From: Desulfobacter vibrioformis DSM 8776
GTDB lineage: Bacteria > Desulfobacterota > Desulfobacteria > Desulfobacterales > Desulfobacteraceae
Length of the DNA stretch: 64,000 bases
Assembly: GCF_000745975.1 (NCBI RefSeq)
Contig: NZ_JQKJ01000003.1
Coordinates: 124,001-188,000, forward strand
Direction: 5' to 3'
Within the stretch, counting starts at the first letter, position 1, and every line of letters begins with the position of its first letter. The translations under genes and the position numbers were made by a program. The notes under the pieces were generated by a model, which searched no databases, was not told where the DNA came from, and saw nothing but the letters and a program-made list of their open reading frames with translations. Shown here piece after piece: positions 19,567-28,435 of the stretch.

Positions 19567-20511
19567 TTAAAGCATTAGTTTAATGTGTGCGCTGTTTTTA
19601 AGATTTTCCATCCACTTTTTGAACTGGGCTTCCCCGTGTTCCCGGTACAGAATATTCTGGATCTGTTTTTTTACCTCTTCCTGAACCTGTCCCTGTGAAA
19701 TGATATCCGCCACATAAAGGATCTGGAAAGAATTCCCCATATCAACGGGCTTGGTGTATTGGCCCTTGCCAACCCCGTCGAGTGCCTTTTTGATCTCATC
19801 GCTGAAGCTTGATATGTCAAATTCGCCGAGTTCACCGCCGGAAGACGCATTAGGGCCGATGGAATAGTCCTTGGCAACTTGTGAAAAATCAATCTTGCTT
19901 TCCAATTTTTCCCGGACCGTGGAAAGATCCTTTGAATCCCTTACGATGATATTTTTTAAATGATATTTTTTCCTGGCCTTGAATTCCTGATCATGGCTGG
20001 CGTAATACGCTTTGATATCCTCATCCGTGACAACGATCTTGGCACGGACAGCCCTTGAAACGATCATGCTCTGGAGAATCTGCTCCCGGATTCTTTCACG
20101 GTATTGCCCAATGGTCGTGCCCTGGGCGGCCAGGCCGAATTCCAGCTTTTCCTGGTCAAGATCGTGCTCTTTTTTAAAATTTTCCACGGCATTGTCCACA
20201 TCAGCGTCATCCACGGCAATACCCATTCGTTTGGCTTCCTGAACCACCAGGCTGTTTTCCACCAGTTGATTGAGGACCTGGGTGTACATTTGCGCTGTCA
20301 ACTCTTTTTTCCGGACCAATGACTCCTGGGATTCTTCAATATTTCTCCGGTACGGAGCCGCTGCCATGTCAAGCTGGGACAGGGTAATAATATCGTCATT
20401 TACAATGGCGACGATCCGGTCAATCACCTCCTGGGCCAGGCAATTTGCCGCCCAGAACAAGGCAAGCATAAAAATAAAAATTATTAAAATTGTGTTTCGT
20501 TTTTTTCCCAT
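19567..20511 (-). CDS. SurA-like periplasmic peptidyl-prolyl isomerase
   Basis: A 314-residue exported chaperone. The signal peptide (ILIIFIFMLALFWAANCLAQ) is followed by the SurA N-domain (DRIVAIVNDDIITLSQLD) and one parvulin domain (KYHLKNIIVR, ASSGGELGEFD, VDMGNSFQILYVAD). E. coli SurA has two parvulin domains; one is usual in deltaproteobacteria. It should help outer-membrane proteins fold. The next gene upstream is a SurA-N lipoprotein, so the two probably act together. Confidence 0.88.
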   Translation of the reverse strand: MGKKRNTILIIFIFMLALFWAANCLAQEVIDRIVAIVNDDIITLSQLDMAAAPYRRNIEESQESLVRKKELTAQMYTQVLNQLVENSLVVQEAKRMGIAVDDADVDNAVENFKKEHDLDQEKLEFGLAAQGTTIGQYRERIREQILQSMIVSRAVRAKIVVTDEDIKAYYASHDQEFKARKKYHLKNIIVRDSKDLSTVREKLESKIDFSQVAKDYSIGPNASSGGELGEFDISSFSDEIKKALDGVGKGQYTKPVDMGNSFQILYVADIISQGQVQEEVKKQIQNILYREHGEAQFKKWMENLKNSAHIKLML

Positions 20512-20615
20512 ACATCCACCTTTATACGTAACGTCCCAATAAGTTGATAGATTATTTTAATGTTGTGTTGGGTGTTGGACCCGGATGTTGATAAACTCAG
20601 GTCAACCCATGACTG

Positions 20616-21368
20616 TTATTGCTTTTCGGGGTTCATTAAAAAGGAACTTAACGCCAGCTTGTCAATGTGAACAGGATAGCTGTCCTGCAAGCCCTGCAGC
20701 CACTCTCCAAAGACATCCTGGCTCTTTTCCATCCGCAGCCTGAACACCAGATCTTTTTCATCCATCATTTTTGAATTATTATTGTCCTGGGCCCCGGTCT
20801 GTCCTGCAAGACGGTCATAAAAGGCAATCATGTCCCCGGGATTAATTTCCTGGGACGCCATCAAGTCCTGCATGATTAATTTGCGGATGACCATATCCTT
20901 TTTTAATCTCTTTTTCCAGACAGGATATGATATGGCCCTTTCAAGGAGCATCTGGTCAAAGCTGTCTTCGGGATAGTCTTTCTTAAAGTCGGCGACAGCC
21001 AGGTCAAGTTCCTTGGCACAGACATCAATCCCCTTGGCTGCGGCTGCAGCCAGCAGTACAGCCTCATCAGACAGATCAGAAACAAGATCCATAACCATGG
21101 CATTGTATTCACCGGGCCTGTCTTTTATATCATAGGGGTAATTGGCCTGCTTGACTTCCAGTTCCCGGGCAAAGTCTGCCCGGCTGATTTCCACGGTGCC
21201 GGCTTTGATGATACTGCCTTTTTGTTCGACTTTTTGTTGATCCGTACACCCGGATCCAATTAAACTTGCAATACCTGCGGCCACAAGCAATAAAGTTCCC
21301 CAAAAAAAAGTTCTTAAAAACGTATTGAACGCTTTTATGCCATGCCCAATATTTGCAATGCTGCTCAT
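20616..21368 (-). CDS. SurA-N-domain lipoprotein
   Basis: A 250-residue protein with a membrane-spanning signal (FFWGTLLLVAAGIASLIGSGC) that ends in a lipobox cysteine at about residue 41, so it is probably a lipoprotein. The rest is helical and resembles the chaperone N-domain of SurA/PrsA (GTVEISRADFARELEV, SDEAVLLAAAAAKGIDV, ISYPVWKKRLKKDMVIRKL) without a recognisable parvulin domain. It precedes the SurA-like gene by about 100 bases on the same strand. A role in outer-membrane protein folding is inferred from that pairing. Confidence 0.75.
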   Translation of the reverse strand: MSSIANIGHGIKAFNTFLRTFFWGTLLLVAAGIASLIGSGCTDQQKVEQKGSIIKAGTVEISRADFARELEVKQANYPYDIKDRPGEYNAMVMDLVSDLSDEAVLLAAAAAKGIDVCAKELDLAVADFKKDYPEDSFDQMLLERAISYPVWKKRLKKDMVIRKLIMQDLMASQEINPGDMIAFYDRLAGQTGAQDNNNSKMMDEKDLVFRLRMEKSQDVFGEWLQGLQDSYPVHIDKLALSSFLMNPEKQ

Positions 21369-21551
21369 TTTATATTCCCATTGTTACTCACTGCCCCGGG
21401 CCAGCGTATTCATTTATTTTGGGAATTTTTCCTTCAAATTTTTTAAAAAAGGAAAGAAAACAAATGACGGCCCGTTTCCTTAAGTTTTGGAAACTTTTAG
21501 CATTATGCCTGTTTTTTCGCAACCCCCTCAAACCGTTGCCTGCGCCATGAA

Positions 21552-21648
21552 AACCATGAAGCGCAGGAAGGACATGAAGATTTCTTTTTCGGTGTTATTC
21601 TTCATGCGTTTCATGTTCTTCATGGTAAAATAAAATATGTAATGCTTA
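21552..21648. repeat. Dispersed palindromic repeat, family B copy 1
   Basis: The block runs from AACCATGAAG to TTCATGTTCTTCATGGT and a tail GGTAAAATAAAATATGTAAT. It shares its right half with a block at 35155-35193 (pattern TTCxTGTTCTTCxTGGTAAAATAAAAT). Both fill gaps between genes. The 300-base gap 21369-21669 holds nothing else recognisable. Confidence 0.6.
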
Positions 21649-21669
21649 AAGGACCCGGGAAAAAACAGG

Positions 21670-22671
21670 TTAACCGGACAGCGGGAAATGGCATGCTGTC
21701 AGGTGATCCGGGTCATGGTGGCGGGCAGAAAGTGTCGGCGCCTTTTCAAAACACAGGGACCGGGCCCCGGGACAGCGGGAAGAGAACCTGCATCCCGGGG
21801 GCGGATGTTCAGCCGAGGGAATTTCGCCTTTAAGCGGGGTTCTGTTTGAAGGATGATCCGGATCAGCTATGGGTACAGCCTCCAGCAATGCCTTTGTGTA
21901 GGGATGTCCCGGATGGTTATATAAGTTTTGGGCATCATCAATTTCCATGATCCGGCCCAAATACATGACAATGATGCGGTCGGACATGTGGCGGACCACG
22001 GACAGATCGTGGGAAATAAACAGGTAGGTCAGGCCCATTGCAGACTGCAGATCCAGCAGCAGATTCAAAATCTTTGACTGAATCGAAACATCCAGGGCGG
22101 AAACCGGTTCGTCGCAGATAACAATCTGCGGGGTCATGCTGATGGCCCGGGCAATACCGATACGCTGGCGCTGCCCCCCTGAAAACGCATGGGGATATTT
22201 GGTCAAAGCCCCGGGATCAAGGCCCACCTGATCCAGTAATAACGCAATCTGCAACGCCGTTTCCTGTCGGGACACCCCGTGAATGCGAAACTTTTCTTCC
22301 AGGATCTGACGTACGGTCTGCCTGGGGTTCAAGGACTCAAAAGGGTCCTGGAAAATCATCTGCACCCGGGTTGAAAACGCTTTACGCATTTTCCGGGTCA
22401 TGCCAGACAATGGTTTTCCATCCAGAAGAATGCAGCCCCGGGTCAAGGGATACAATCCCATGATGCACCGGCCCAACGTGGTTTTTCCGCACCCGGATTC
22501 TCCCACGATACCAAGGGTTTCTCCCCTGAAAACCGAGAAACTGACATCATCCACTGCATGAACATTACCGGTCTGTCGCAGGAAAACACCCGAGGTGACC
22601 GGAAAATATTTTTTCAGATCCTGGATCGCCAGAATTGGCCGGCGAATTGCTACACCGTCTGATTCTACCAT
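21670..22671 (-). CDS. Oligopeptide/dipeptide ABC transporter ATPase (OppF/DppF type), orphan
   Basis: A 333-residue ABC ATPase. Walker A is GESGCGKTT, the Q-loop is MIFQDPFESLNPRQT, the ABC signature SGGQRQRIGIARA, Walker B VICDEPVSALD and the switch His in LFISHDLSV. The C-terminal oligopeptide domain contains PPGCRFSSRCPGA, the iron-sulfur-like cysteine patch seen in OppF/DppF. No permease, OppD or binding protein gene is adjacent, so its partners must be elsewhere or lost. Its start overlaps the end of arfB by 7 bases. Confidence 0.9.
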   Translation of the reverse strand: MVESDGVAIRRPILAIQDLKKYFPVTSGVFLRQTGNVHAVDDVSFSVFRGETLGIVGESGCGKTTLGRCIMGLYPLTRGCILLDGKPLSGMTRKMRKAFSTRVQMIFQDPFESLNPRQTVRQILEEKFRIHGVSRQETALQIALLLDQVGLDPGALTKYPHAFSGGQRQRIGIARAISMTPQIVICDEPVSALDVSIQSKILNLLLDLQSAMGLTYLFISHDLSVVRHMSDRIIVMYLGRIMEIDDAQNLYNHPGHPYTKALLEAVPIADPDHPSNRTPLKGEIPSAEHPPPGCRFSSRCPGARSLCFEKAPTLSARHHDPDHLTACHFPLSG

Positions 22672-23084
22672 TCATCCTTTCCTGTCATCTGCCTTAATGC
22701 CTTAACCCTGCTGCGCCTGTTTTTCGAATCAAGGCGCCTGGCCTTTGAGGCCCGGGTGGGCCGGGTGGGCTTTCTTTTCTTCACAGGCCGGACAGCACTT
22801 CTGATCAGTTCTGCAAGCCGTTCCAATCCGTTTTCACGATTTTTTGCAGCGCTTCTAAAGGTCATGGCCTTGATTACAATAATCCCCTGCCGGGTAATGC
22901 GCTTGTCATTGAGGGACAAAAGCTTAGCCTTGATTTCATCCGAAAGATCCGAGGCATGGATATCAAAACGGATATGAACACCCGAAGACACTTTGTTCAC
23001 ATTCTGCCCCCCGGGTCCCCGGGACCGGATGGGGTAAAATTCGATACTGGCATCCGGGATGGATATGTAATCGGATATTTTCAA
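22665..23084 (-). CDS. arfB: Peptidyl-tRNA hydrolase ArfB (YaeJ)
   Basis: A GGQ-domain ribosome rescue factor. The motif RSRGPGGQNVNKVSSGVH hydrolyses peptidyl-tRNA on stalled ribosomes. The basic C-terminal tail (RPVKKRKPTRPTRASKARR) enters the empty mRNA channel. I prefer a TTG at 23084 (LKISDYISIP) because AAGGAAGGTG sits just before it; an ATG at 23114 would add ten residues (total 149). It is co-directional with and overlaps the oppF gene. Confidence 0.92.
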   Translation of the reverse strand: MKISDYISIPDASIEFYPIRSRGPGGQNVNKVSSGVHIRFDIHASDLSDEIKAKLLSLNDKRITRQGIIVIKAMTFRSAAKNRENGLERLAELIRSAVRPVKKRKPTRPTRASKARRLDSKNRRSRVKALRQMTGKDEW

Positions 23085-23213
23085 ATTCACCTTCCTTTGT
23101 GTCAAAAATGCCATATTTTCATGGCCCGGGTCAATGCCGTCGGCAAAATGACTTTACTGCCAGTGCCTTTCATCTGCATTGACAAATCCAATACTGTTGC
23201 CTGGCAGATAGTT

Positions 23214-23331
23214 TCAGAAATCTTCCTCAATGGCGTTCAATCGGGATATGAAATGGGATTCAAGGCTTTGGTAGGCTTCCAGCCCGGAGAACTCGTTGGA
23301 CAATTTTCGGGCGATCGTTAATCCTTCCTGA
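23214..23331 (-). pseudogene. Short coding remnant of unknown origin
   Basis: A minus-strand frame of about 38 codons ends at TGA (23214-23216) and reads like real protein (QEGLTIARKLSNEFSGLEAY, then SHFISRLNAIEEDF). It has no clear start and is open back into the 67-bp palindromic repeat. It may be the tail of a gene truncated when that repeat arrived. No family is recognised. Confidence 0.3.
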
Positions 23332-23338
23332 AAAAATT

Positions 23339-23405
23339 TTAACCACGGAAATCACAGAAGACACTGAAGATAGAATTCTGTGATTTCCGTGTGTTCTGTG
23401 GTTAA
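23339..23405. repeat. 67-bp dispersed palindromic repeat, family A copy 1
   Basis: The ends are TTAACCAC and GTGGTTAA, and the inside contains CGGAAATCACAGAA paired with TTCTGTGATTTCCG around a central GAATTC. The copy at 38650-38716 is the reverse complement with a single base changed (66 of 67). Confidence 0.85.
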
Positions 23406-23446
23406 AATGTCTTTCATAGTTTGTTATGTCCGCCAGGTCATGGCAG

Positions 23447-24799
23447 TTATTCCAGCTTAAACGCTTTGATCTTGCGCCATAAAGAGACCCGGTCGATCTC
23501 CATGATTTCAGCGGCCCGGGTTTTGTTCCAGTTGGTCTGTTCCAGGACCCACTGGATATACCGTTTTTCCTGTTCCTTCATGGTGGGGATTTTGCCTTCC
23601 GGGGCTGTGCGGTAGGTTTCAATGGCCAGCTGGGTGAGGTGGTCGGGCAAAGCCTCGGGATATATCACGTCGCTGTTTTCCATGGCCACGGCCCGTTCAA
23701 TGATGTTTTCAAGTTCCCGCACATTTCCGGGCCAGGTATAATTGACAAGAAAATTCATGGTGGTCCGGTCAATTTCCTTGATGGTTTTTCCCATATCCCG
23801 GTTTTTCTTTGCCAGAAAATGATAAGCCAGCAAGGGAATGTCCTCTTTTCTGTCTGCCAGGGCAGGCAAAATGATGGATGCCACGTTGAGCCGGAAATAA
23901 AGATCCTGGCGGAAATGGCCCTGGTCCACCTCGTGGCGCAGGTCCCGGTGGGTGGCGGCAATGAACCTTAAATCCACACCCACGGTCTGGGTGCTGCCCA
24001 CCCGCATGATCTCTTTTTCCTGGATCACGCGCAGGATCTTGACCTGCATGGAGGGCGGCATATCCCCGATTTCATCAAAAAACACCGTGCCCTGGTCGGC
24101 AAACTCAAACAGGCCTTTTTTGGTTTTCATGGCACCGGTGAAAGCCTCTTTTTCGTGGCCGAAAAGCTCATTGGCCATGAGATCCTCTGAAAACGAACCG
24201 CAGTTAAAGGCCACCATTTCATGGTTTTTCCGGCTGGAAAGGCTGTGAATTGCCCTTGCCACAAGTTCTTTACCTGTACCGCTTTCCCCTAAAACCAACA
24301 CGGAGATATCGGTCTGGGCCACCTGGGCAATGGTTTTTTTCACCTGGCGCATGGGCGGACTGTTGCCGATGATTTCAGGCAGCTTTGCCTTCTGGTTAAG
24401 CTGCTTTCTAAGCGACTGATTTTCCATTTGAAGGGATCGTTTGAGAAGGGCCTGTTTGATGATCTGCCGGACCTCGTCTATTTTGTAGGGCTTTGCTATA
24501 TAATGGTAGGCCCCCTCTTTCATGGCGATCACCGCATTGTCCACGGTGGCATAGCCGGTGATCATGATGACTTCGGTGTGGGGCTGCAGCTCCCGGGTGT
24601 GTTCAAGAATCTGCATGCCATCAATTTTCTTCATCTTGTAATCGGTGATGATCAAATCAAAGGCCTTGGTTTTAATCAGGTTCAGTCCCTTTATTCCGCT
24701 GTCCAGGGCCGTAACCTTGTATCCATCCTTGACAAGAATGTGCTCAAGATTTTTAAGGGCGATCTGCTCATCTTCGATAATAAGAATGTGTTCCTGCAT
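23447..24799 (-). CDS. Sigma-54-dependent NtrC-type response regulator
   Basis: A 450-residue regulator with three parts. The receiver (LIIEDEQ, acceptor Asp in LIITDYKMK, Lys in AKPYK) is followed by a sigma-54 AAA+ domain (Walker A GESGTGKE, the sigma-54 contact loop seen as EAFTGA instead of GAFTGA, GTVFFDEIGDM) and a Fis-type helix-turn-helix (NKTRAAEIMEIDRVSLWRKI). The first residue of the loop motif is Glu rather than Gly, a tolerated but unusual change. The start ATG at 24799 has GGAGAAAC upstream; the longer open frame runs into the kinase gene. It follows its kinase by 22 bases. Confidence 0.94.
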   Translation of the reverse strand: MQEHILIIEDEQIALKNLEHILVKDGYKVTALDSGIKGLNLIKTKAFDLIITDYKMKKIDGMQILEHTRELQPHTEVIMITGYATVDNAVIAMKEGAYHYIAKPYKIDEVRQIIKQALLKRSLQMENQSLRKQLNQKAKLPEIIGNSPPMRQVKKTIAQVAQTDISVLVLGESGTGKELVARAIHSLSSRKNHEMVAFNCGSFSEDLMANELFGHEKEAFTGAMKTKKGLFEFADQGTVFFDEIGDMPPSMQVKILRVIQEKEIMRVGSTQTVGVDLRFIAATHRDLRHEVDQGHFRQDLYFRLNVASIILPALADRKEDIPLLAYHFLAKKNRDMGKTIKEIDRTTMNFLVNYTWPGNVRELENIIERAVAMENSDVIYPEALPDHLTQLAIETYRTAPEGKIPTMKEQEKRYIQWVLEQTNWNKTRAAEIMEIDRVSLWRKIKAFKLE

Positions 24800-24821
24800 G
24801 TTTCTCCTGATGTAGACAATG

Positions 24822-26240
24822 TTAATCCGGCAGGCTGACGGTAAATATTGTACCCTGGCCCGGGCTGGAATCCACGCTGATTGTTCCGCCGTGCTGCTCA
24901 ATGATGCCATGGATGATGGAAAGTCCCAGGCCCGAGCCCTTTCCCACTTCCCGGGTGGTGAAAAAAGGATCGAAAATTTTGGCCAGATGTTCTTCCTTGA
25001 TTCCCTTGCCCGTATCCTGAACCGTAAAAACAAAGGTATGTTCCTGTCTGTCCTTGAACGCTGAAATGGTCAGATGTCCGCCATCCTGGTCCTCCATGGC
25101 AAACACGGCATTGATAATCAGATTAAGCAACACCTGCTGGATGCGCCGGGGATCCATATTTCCTTCAACATCATCGGGAACTGTGATTTCCACGTCAATA
25201 TCCGAAGGGATGTCCCCGGTGATCAGGTGCATGGTGTTGTTAACCAGTTTTTTAAACAGGACCGGTTCAAGACTGAAATCACTTTGCCTGGAAAAATCCA
25301 GCAGGGCCCGGATAATTTCCTTTGACCGGTTGATCTCCTGTTCAACATTGGCCAGAAGCATTTTTTTATAATTAATATCCGGGTCTTCAATTTCCTCCTG
25401 GATAATCTGGACACTGGTGGAGATATTGTTCAACGGGTTGTTCAATTCATGGGCCACCCCGGAGGTCAGCGTGCCCAAAGAAGACATTTTCTCGGCCTGG
25501 ATGAGCTGGGTTTTACGCCGGTCCAGCTCTTCAATCATGTAGTTCAGGCTTACGGCCAGCGATTCAAACTCGTCTCCGGTTTTTATTGCCGGGATTTTAT
25601 CATAATCGCCCTTGGCAATGTGTTTGATGCCGGTTTCAATGGCCTTTAAGGGCCGGTTAAGCTTGATGACCAGAAAAATGGTGGCCAGCACCGTGAGAAT
25701 AAACAAAAAAAGCAGGGAAAGCATCAGGTATTCTCTGGACCGGTCCAGCAGTTCAAACACCTTTTTTTTCTCTGTTTTCACCACCTGTTCAATATCAGTG
25801 GTCAGTTCCCGCCCAAGCTGGGTTACCGTATTTTGAATCTGCAAAGACTGCTCAGAAGAGACTGTACCCCTTTTATACAGGGTTAACAGGGTTTCCATGT
25901 TGGTGCGGTAGGCATTGATGGCCTGGCTGCGCTGCTGAAAAGAGGGCTCCCTTGCCACAAGATCAGAAAAATTTTTTTCAATAAGCGCCTGTTTTTCATC
26001 AATTTTATTGATGTATGACAGGGCCTGGGACAGATCCTTGATCTCCTTTCTTAAAAAAAAATTTTTCTCGTAACGCCGGGCCTCCAGCACCGTATCCAAC
26101 AGGTCCCGTTTTTTTTCAATGAGCACCAGGGTGTTTAACACCGTGGAATTGCTGTAGTGGTTCACAAACCAGATGATACTGTTCACCACCATGAAAACCA
26201 GGAAAAGAAATGAAATTTTTTGTCTAAGACTGAAACTCAT
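24822..26240 (-). CDS. Membrane sensor histidine kinase, partner of the NtrC-type regulator
   Basis: A 472-residue kinase. A first membrane helix (FLFLVFMVVNSIIWF) and a helical periplasmic domain of about 140 residues precede a second helix (YLMLSLLFLFILTVLATIF). A HAMP domain, HisKA (LTSGVAHELNNPLNNIS, phospho-His) and an ATPase domain (NLIINAVFAM, DTGKGI, GSGLGLSIIHGI) follow. The helical sensor resembles four-helix-bundle ligand sensors. It is transcribed first in the pair and probably phosphorylates the regulator at 23447-24799. The nearest sigma-54-like promoters are at 29054-29370, which suggests targets. Confidence 0.93.
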   Translation of the reverse strand: MSFSLRQKISFLFLVFMVVNSIIWFVNHYSNSTVLNTLVLIEKKRDLLDTVLEARRYEKNFFLRKEIKDLSQALSYINKIDEKQALIEKNFSDLVAREPSFQQRSQAINAYRTNMETLLTLYKRGTVSSEQSLQIQNTVTQLGRELTTDIEQVVKTEKKKVFELLDRSREYLMLSLLFLFILTVLATIFLVIKLNRPLKAIETGIKHIAKGDYDKIPAIKTGDEFESLAVSLNYMIEELDRRKTQLIQAEKMSSLGTLTSGVAHELNNPLNNISTSVQIIQEEIEDPDINYKKMLLANVEQEINRSKEIIRALLDFSRQSDFSLEPVLFKKLVNNTMHLITGDIPSDIDVEITVPDDVEGNMDPRRIQQVLLNLIINAVFAMEDQDGGHLTISAFKDRQEHTFVFTVQDTGKGIKEEHLAKIFDPFFTTREVGKGSGLGLSIIHGIIEQHGGTISVDSSPGQGTIFTVSLPD

Positions 26241-26338
26241 AAGCTATCTATATCGTTGTTCATAAAGGGAAACAAGGCATAGCCGGTTTAATTTTTATCA
26301 CCTTACAATAAATTGGGACAATAAACGCGACAATAAAC

Positions 26339-26372
26339 GGGCCGACCGGTCACAAGGTAATCCGATCGGCCC
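26339..26372 (-). terminator. Hairpin after the SLC13 transporter gene
   Basis: GGGCCGACCGG (26339-26349) and CCGATCGGCCC (26362-26372) pair over 11 bases with one mismatch. On the minus strand it follows the transporter stop by 30 bases and is followed by GTTTATTG, so it is a weak or Rho-assisted terminator. Confidence 0.55.
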
Positions 26373-26402
26373 GGGGGGGAATACTATATTATTATCTGGG
26401 CT

Positions 26403-28214
26403 TTAGGAAATACCGTAAAACAGATAAATCACCGCCAGCTCCACGGTAAGAAACAGCACCGTCATCACAGCACCGGCCTTGGCATAGTCAACGGTTCTGT
26501 AACCGCCCGGACGCATGATCAGGGCATTGACCTGGTGTGTGGGCAGCACAAAGGTATTGGAAGCGGAAAGCCCCACCACCAGCGCAGCCATTCTCGGATC
26601 AGCCCCGGCCATCACCGCCATATTCATGCACAGTGGCACCAGAAGCACCGTGGCCCCCACATTGGAGATCACCAGGGTAAAAAAGGATGCCATAATGCCC
26701 ACAACCCCTAAAAGGACAATAGGCGAAGGGGTGCCGATCAGGCCGAGCACGGTGTGGGCAATAAACCCGGCCGTGCCGGTCTTTTCAAAGGCAATGCCCA
26801 AGGGGATAAGTCCTGCCAGAAGAAAAACCGTCATCCAGTCCACGGACTGATAGGCTTCGTCAATGGTAAGAACGCCTGTAATGATCATGCCCAAGGCCCC
26901 TGACATCAACGCCACGGAAAGCTGAATTTTCAAAACAACAATCTGGAACAGGGCCAGGGCCAGCCATCCCACGGCAAACATGGCTTTCTGGGGCCGCAGA
27001 ATTTCGCCTTCCAGTTCAGAGGCGAACATCAAAGACTTTGGCGCAGGCCGGTTTTTAAGGATATGAAATTTTTCCCATGGCCCCTGGAGCAGCAAGGTAT
27101 CCCCCATGGCCAGCCGGATATTGGTCAGCCCGGAATAGTATTTGCGGTTGTCCTTGAACAGCACCAGCGGATTAAGCCCGAACATCTCCTTGAAATCCAC
27201 CTCGTTCAAGGTTTTGCCGATCAGTTCGGACCGGGGGGAGACAACAGCCTCCACCATGCCGGCATTGGTGTTTGCCAGGGACTCGGCAAAGGTCTCCAGG
27301 GCCGGCTTGATTTCCCAGCCGAATTCCGCTGCCAGCCGGTCAATATTTTTCTTTTTACCCACCACCACGATGTCGTCCCCGGCATGAATGCCTTCGTAGC
27401 TGTGGGGCACATGGTTGGTGGTCCGGGTGGCGGGAGAAGAGATGCCGATCACCGTAACAAGAAATTGCGGACGAATGTTTAAATCATCCAGAAGTCCTGT
27501 GGTGCCGCCTTCGGGCACATGCATCTCCACCAGGCTGTCAACCCCTTGGTATTCCTGGATCAGTACATCTGATGCGCCTTTTCCGGCCTGGCCGCTTGCG
27601 TTGGGAAGAATGAACCGCCCGAAAATCAGAAAATATAAAAGCGCCGTGAGCAACAGGCACACACCAATAGGGGTCTGGGTAAACAGCCCGAAAGGCTCAA
27701 GCTTTTCACCGCCCAGGACCATAAGATCGTTGAGCAGGATGGTCGGGCTTGCGCCCACAAGGGTCAGGGTGCCGCCGATGATGGCGCAAAACCCCATGGG
27801 CATCAGGATGCGGGAAGTGGGAATCCCCACCCGCTTGGAGATTCTCTGGGTGGCGGGCAGAAACAGGGCTGCGGCCCCGATGTTCTGCATCATACTTGAA
27901 ATAATACCCACGGTGCCTGAAACCAGAAGCATGATCTTTCCTTCGCTTCTGCCGGCCAGGGCCAGGATGGGTTTGGCCACCTTATTCATAACGCCGGTCT
28001 TATCCAGACCCGCGCCAATAATAATTACGGCGATAATGGAACAAACTGCATTGGAACTTAAGCCCACAAAGGCTTCCTTGGGAGAGATCAGCCCAATCAG
28101 GGGAAGAAGGACCATCATCATTATCCCGACCACATCTACCCGCACCCATTCAAACACAAAGAGGCAGATAACAAAGACCAGGATGATCATGGTCATAATC
28201 ATATCAGGTGTCAT
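26403..28214 (-). CDS. SLC13/DASS-type anion transporter with two TrkA-C (RCK_C) domains
   Basis: A 603-residue inner-membrane symporter of the ArsB/NhaD/DASS superfamily. N-terminal helices (MIILVFVICLFVFEW, TVGIISSMMQNIGAAALFLP) contain the conserved Asn-rich hairpin, and a second half ends ISNVGATVLLVPLCMNMAV and FVLPTHQVNALIM. Two TrkA-C domains sit in the central cytoplasmic loop (residues about 200-360), typical of the bacterial branch that carries dicarboxylates or sulfate. The ATG at 28214 is preceded by GTGGAGTG; a longer frame upstream looks non-coding. It is the last gene of an operon with a stress-protein-like gene and a tiny membrane peptide. Confidence 0.9.
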   Translation of the reverse strand: MTPDMIMTMIILVFVICLFVFEWVRVDVVGIMMMVLLPLIGLISPKEAFVGLSSNAVCSIIAVIIIGAGLDKTGVMNKVAKPILALAGRSEGKIMLLVSGTVGIISSMMQNIGAAALFLPATQRISKRVGIPTSRILMPMGFCAIIGGTLTLVGASPTILLNDLMVLGGEKLEPFGLFTQTPIGVCLLLTALLYFLIFGRFILPNASGQAGKGASDVLIQEYQGVDSLVEMHVPEGGTTGLLDDLNIRPQFLVTVIGISSPATRTTNHVPHSYEGIHAGDDIVVVGKKKNIDRLAAEFGWEIKPALETFAESLANTNAGMVEAVVSPRSELIGKTLNEVDFKEMFGLNPLVLFKDNRKYYSGLTNIRLAMGDTLLLQGPWEKFHILKNRPAPKSLMFASELEGEILRPQKAMFAVGWLALALFQIVVLKIQLSVALMSGALGMIITGVLTIDEAYQSVDWMTVFLLAGLIPLGIAFEKTGTAGFIAHTVLGLIGTPSPIVLLGVVGIMASFFTLVISNVGATVLLVPLCMNMAVMAGADPRMAALVVGLSASNTFVLPTHQVNALIMRPGGYRTVDYAKAGAVMTVLFLTVELAVIYLFYGIS

Positions 28215-28244
28215 TGAAAAACACTCCACTTTTAAATTTTTATG

Positions 28245-28272
28245 CGCCTTGCATCTGGGCAGCGTTGTGAGC
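28245..28272. repeat. 28-bp dispersed repeat, copy 1
   Basis: CGCCTTGCATCTG plus GCAG and TTGTGAGC recurs at 44007-44034 in the same orientation with 25 of 28 bases matching. Both lie 30-75 bases before a gene start or in a leader. Function unknown. Confidence 0.5.
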
Positions 28273-28336
28273 ATGGGCTCCGTTAACGAGCCGTCCAAAC
28301 ACAGGTTTTTAGTTCAAAGCTATATCAAGAATGGTC

Positions 28337-28420
28337 TTATTCATCCTCATTTCTGTAAAAAAAGCACAGCACCGCTGTAAACAAAACCAAACCAAGACCT
28401 ATGAAAAAATGAGCACTCAT
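28337..28420 (-). CDS. 27-residue single-helix membrane peptide
   Basis: A small gene between the stress-protein-like gene and the SLC13 transporter. ATG at 28420 is followed by a hydrophobic helix (FFIGLGLVLFTAVLCFFY) and a short charged tail RNEDE before TAA at 28337. The G-run at 28431-28436 may serve as the ribosome binding site. One membrane span with an acidic tail is what is expected of small accessory subunits that sit beside transporters, but no homolog is recalled. Its place in the operon, the clean helix and the tight spacing are the support. It is too short for most gene callers. Confidence 0.6.
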   Translation of the reverse strand: MSAHFFIGLGLVLFTAVLCFFYRNEDE

Positions 28421-28435
28421 GAAAGGTATTCCCCC

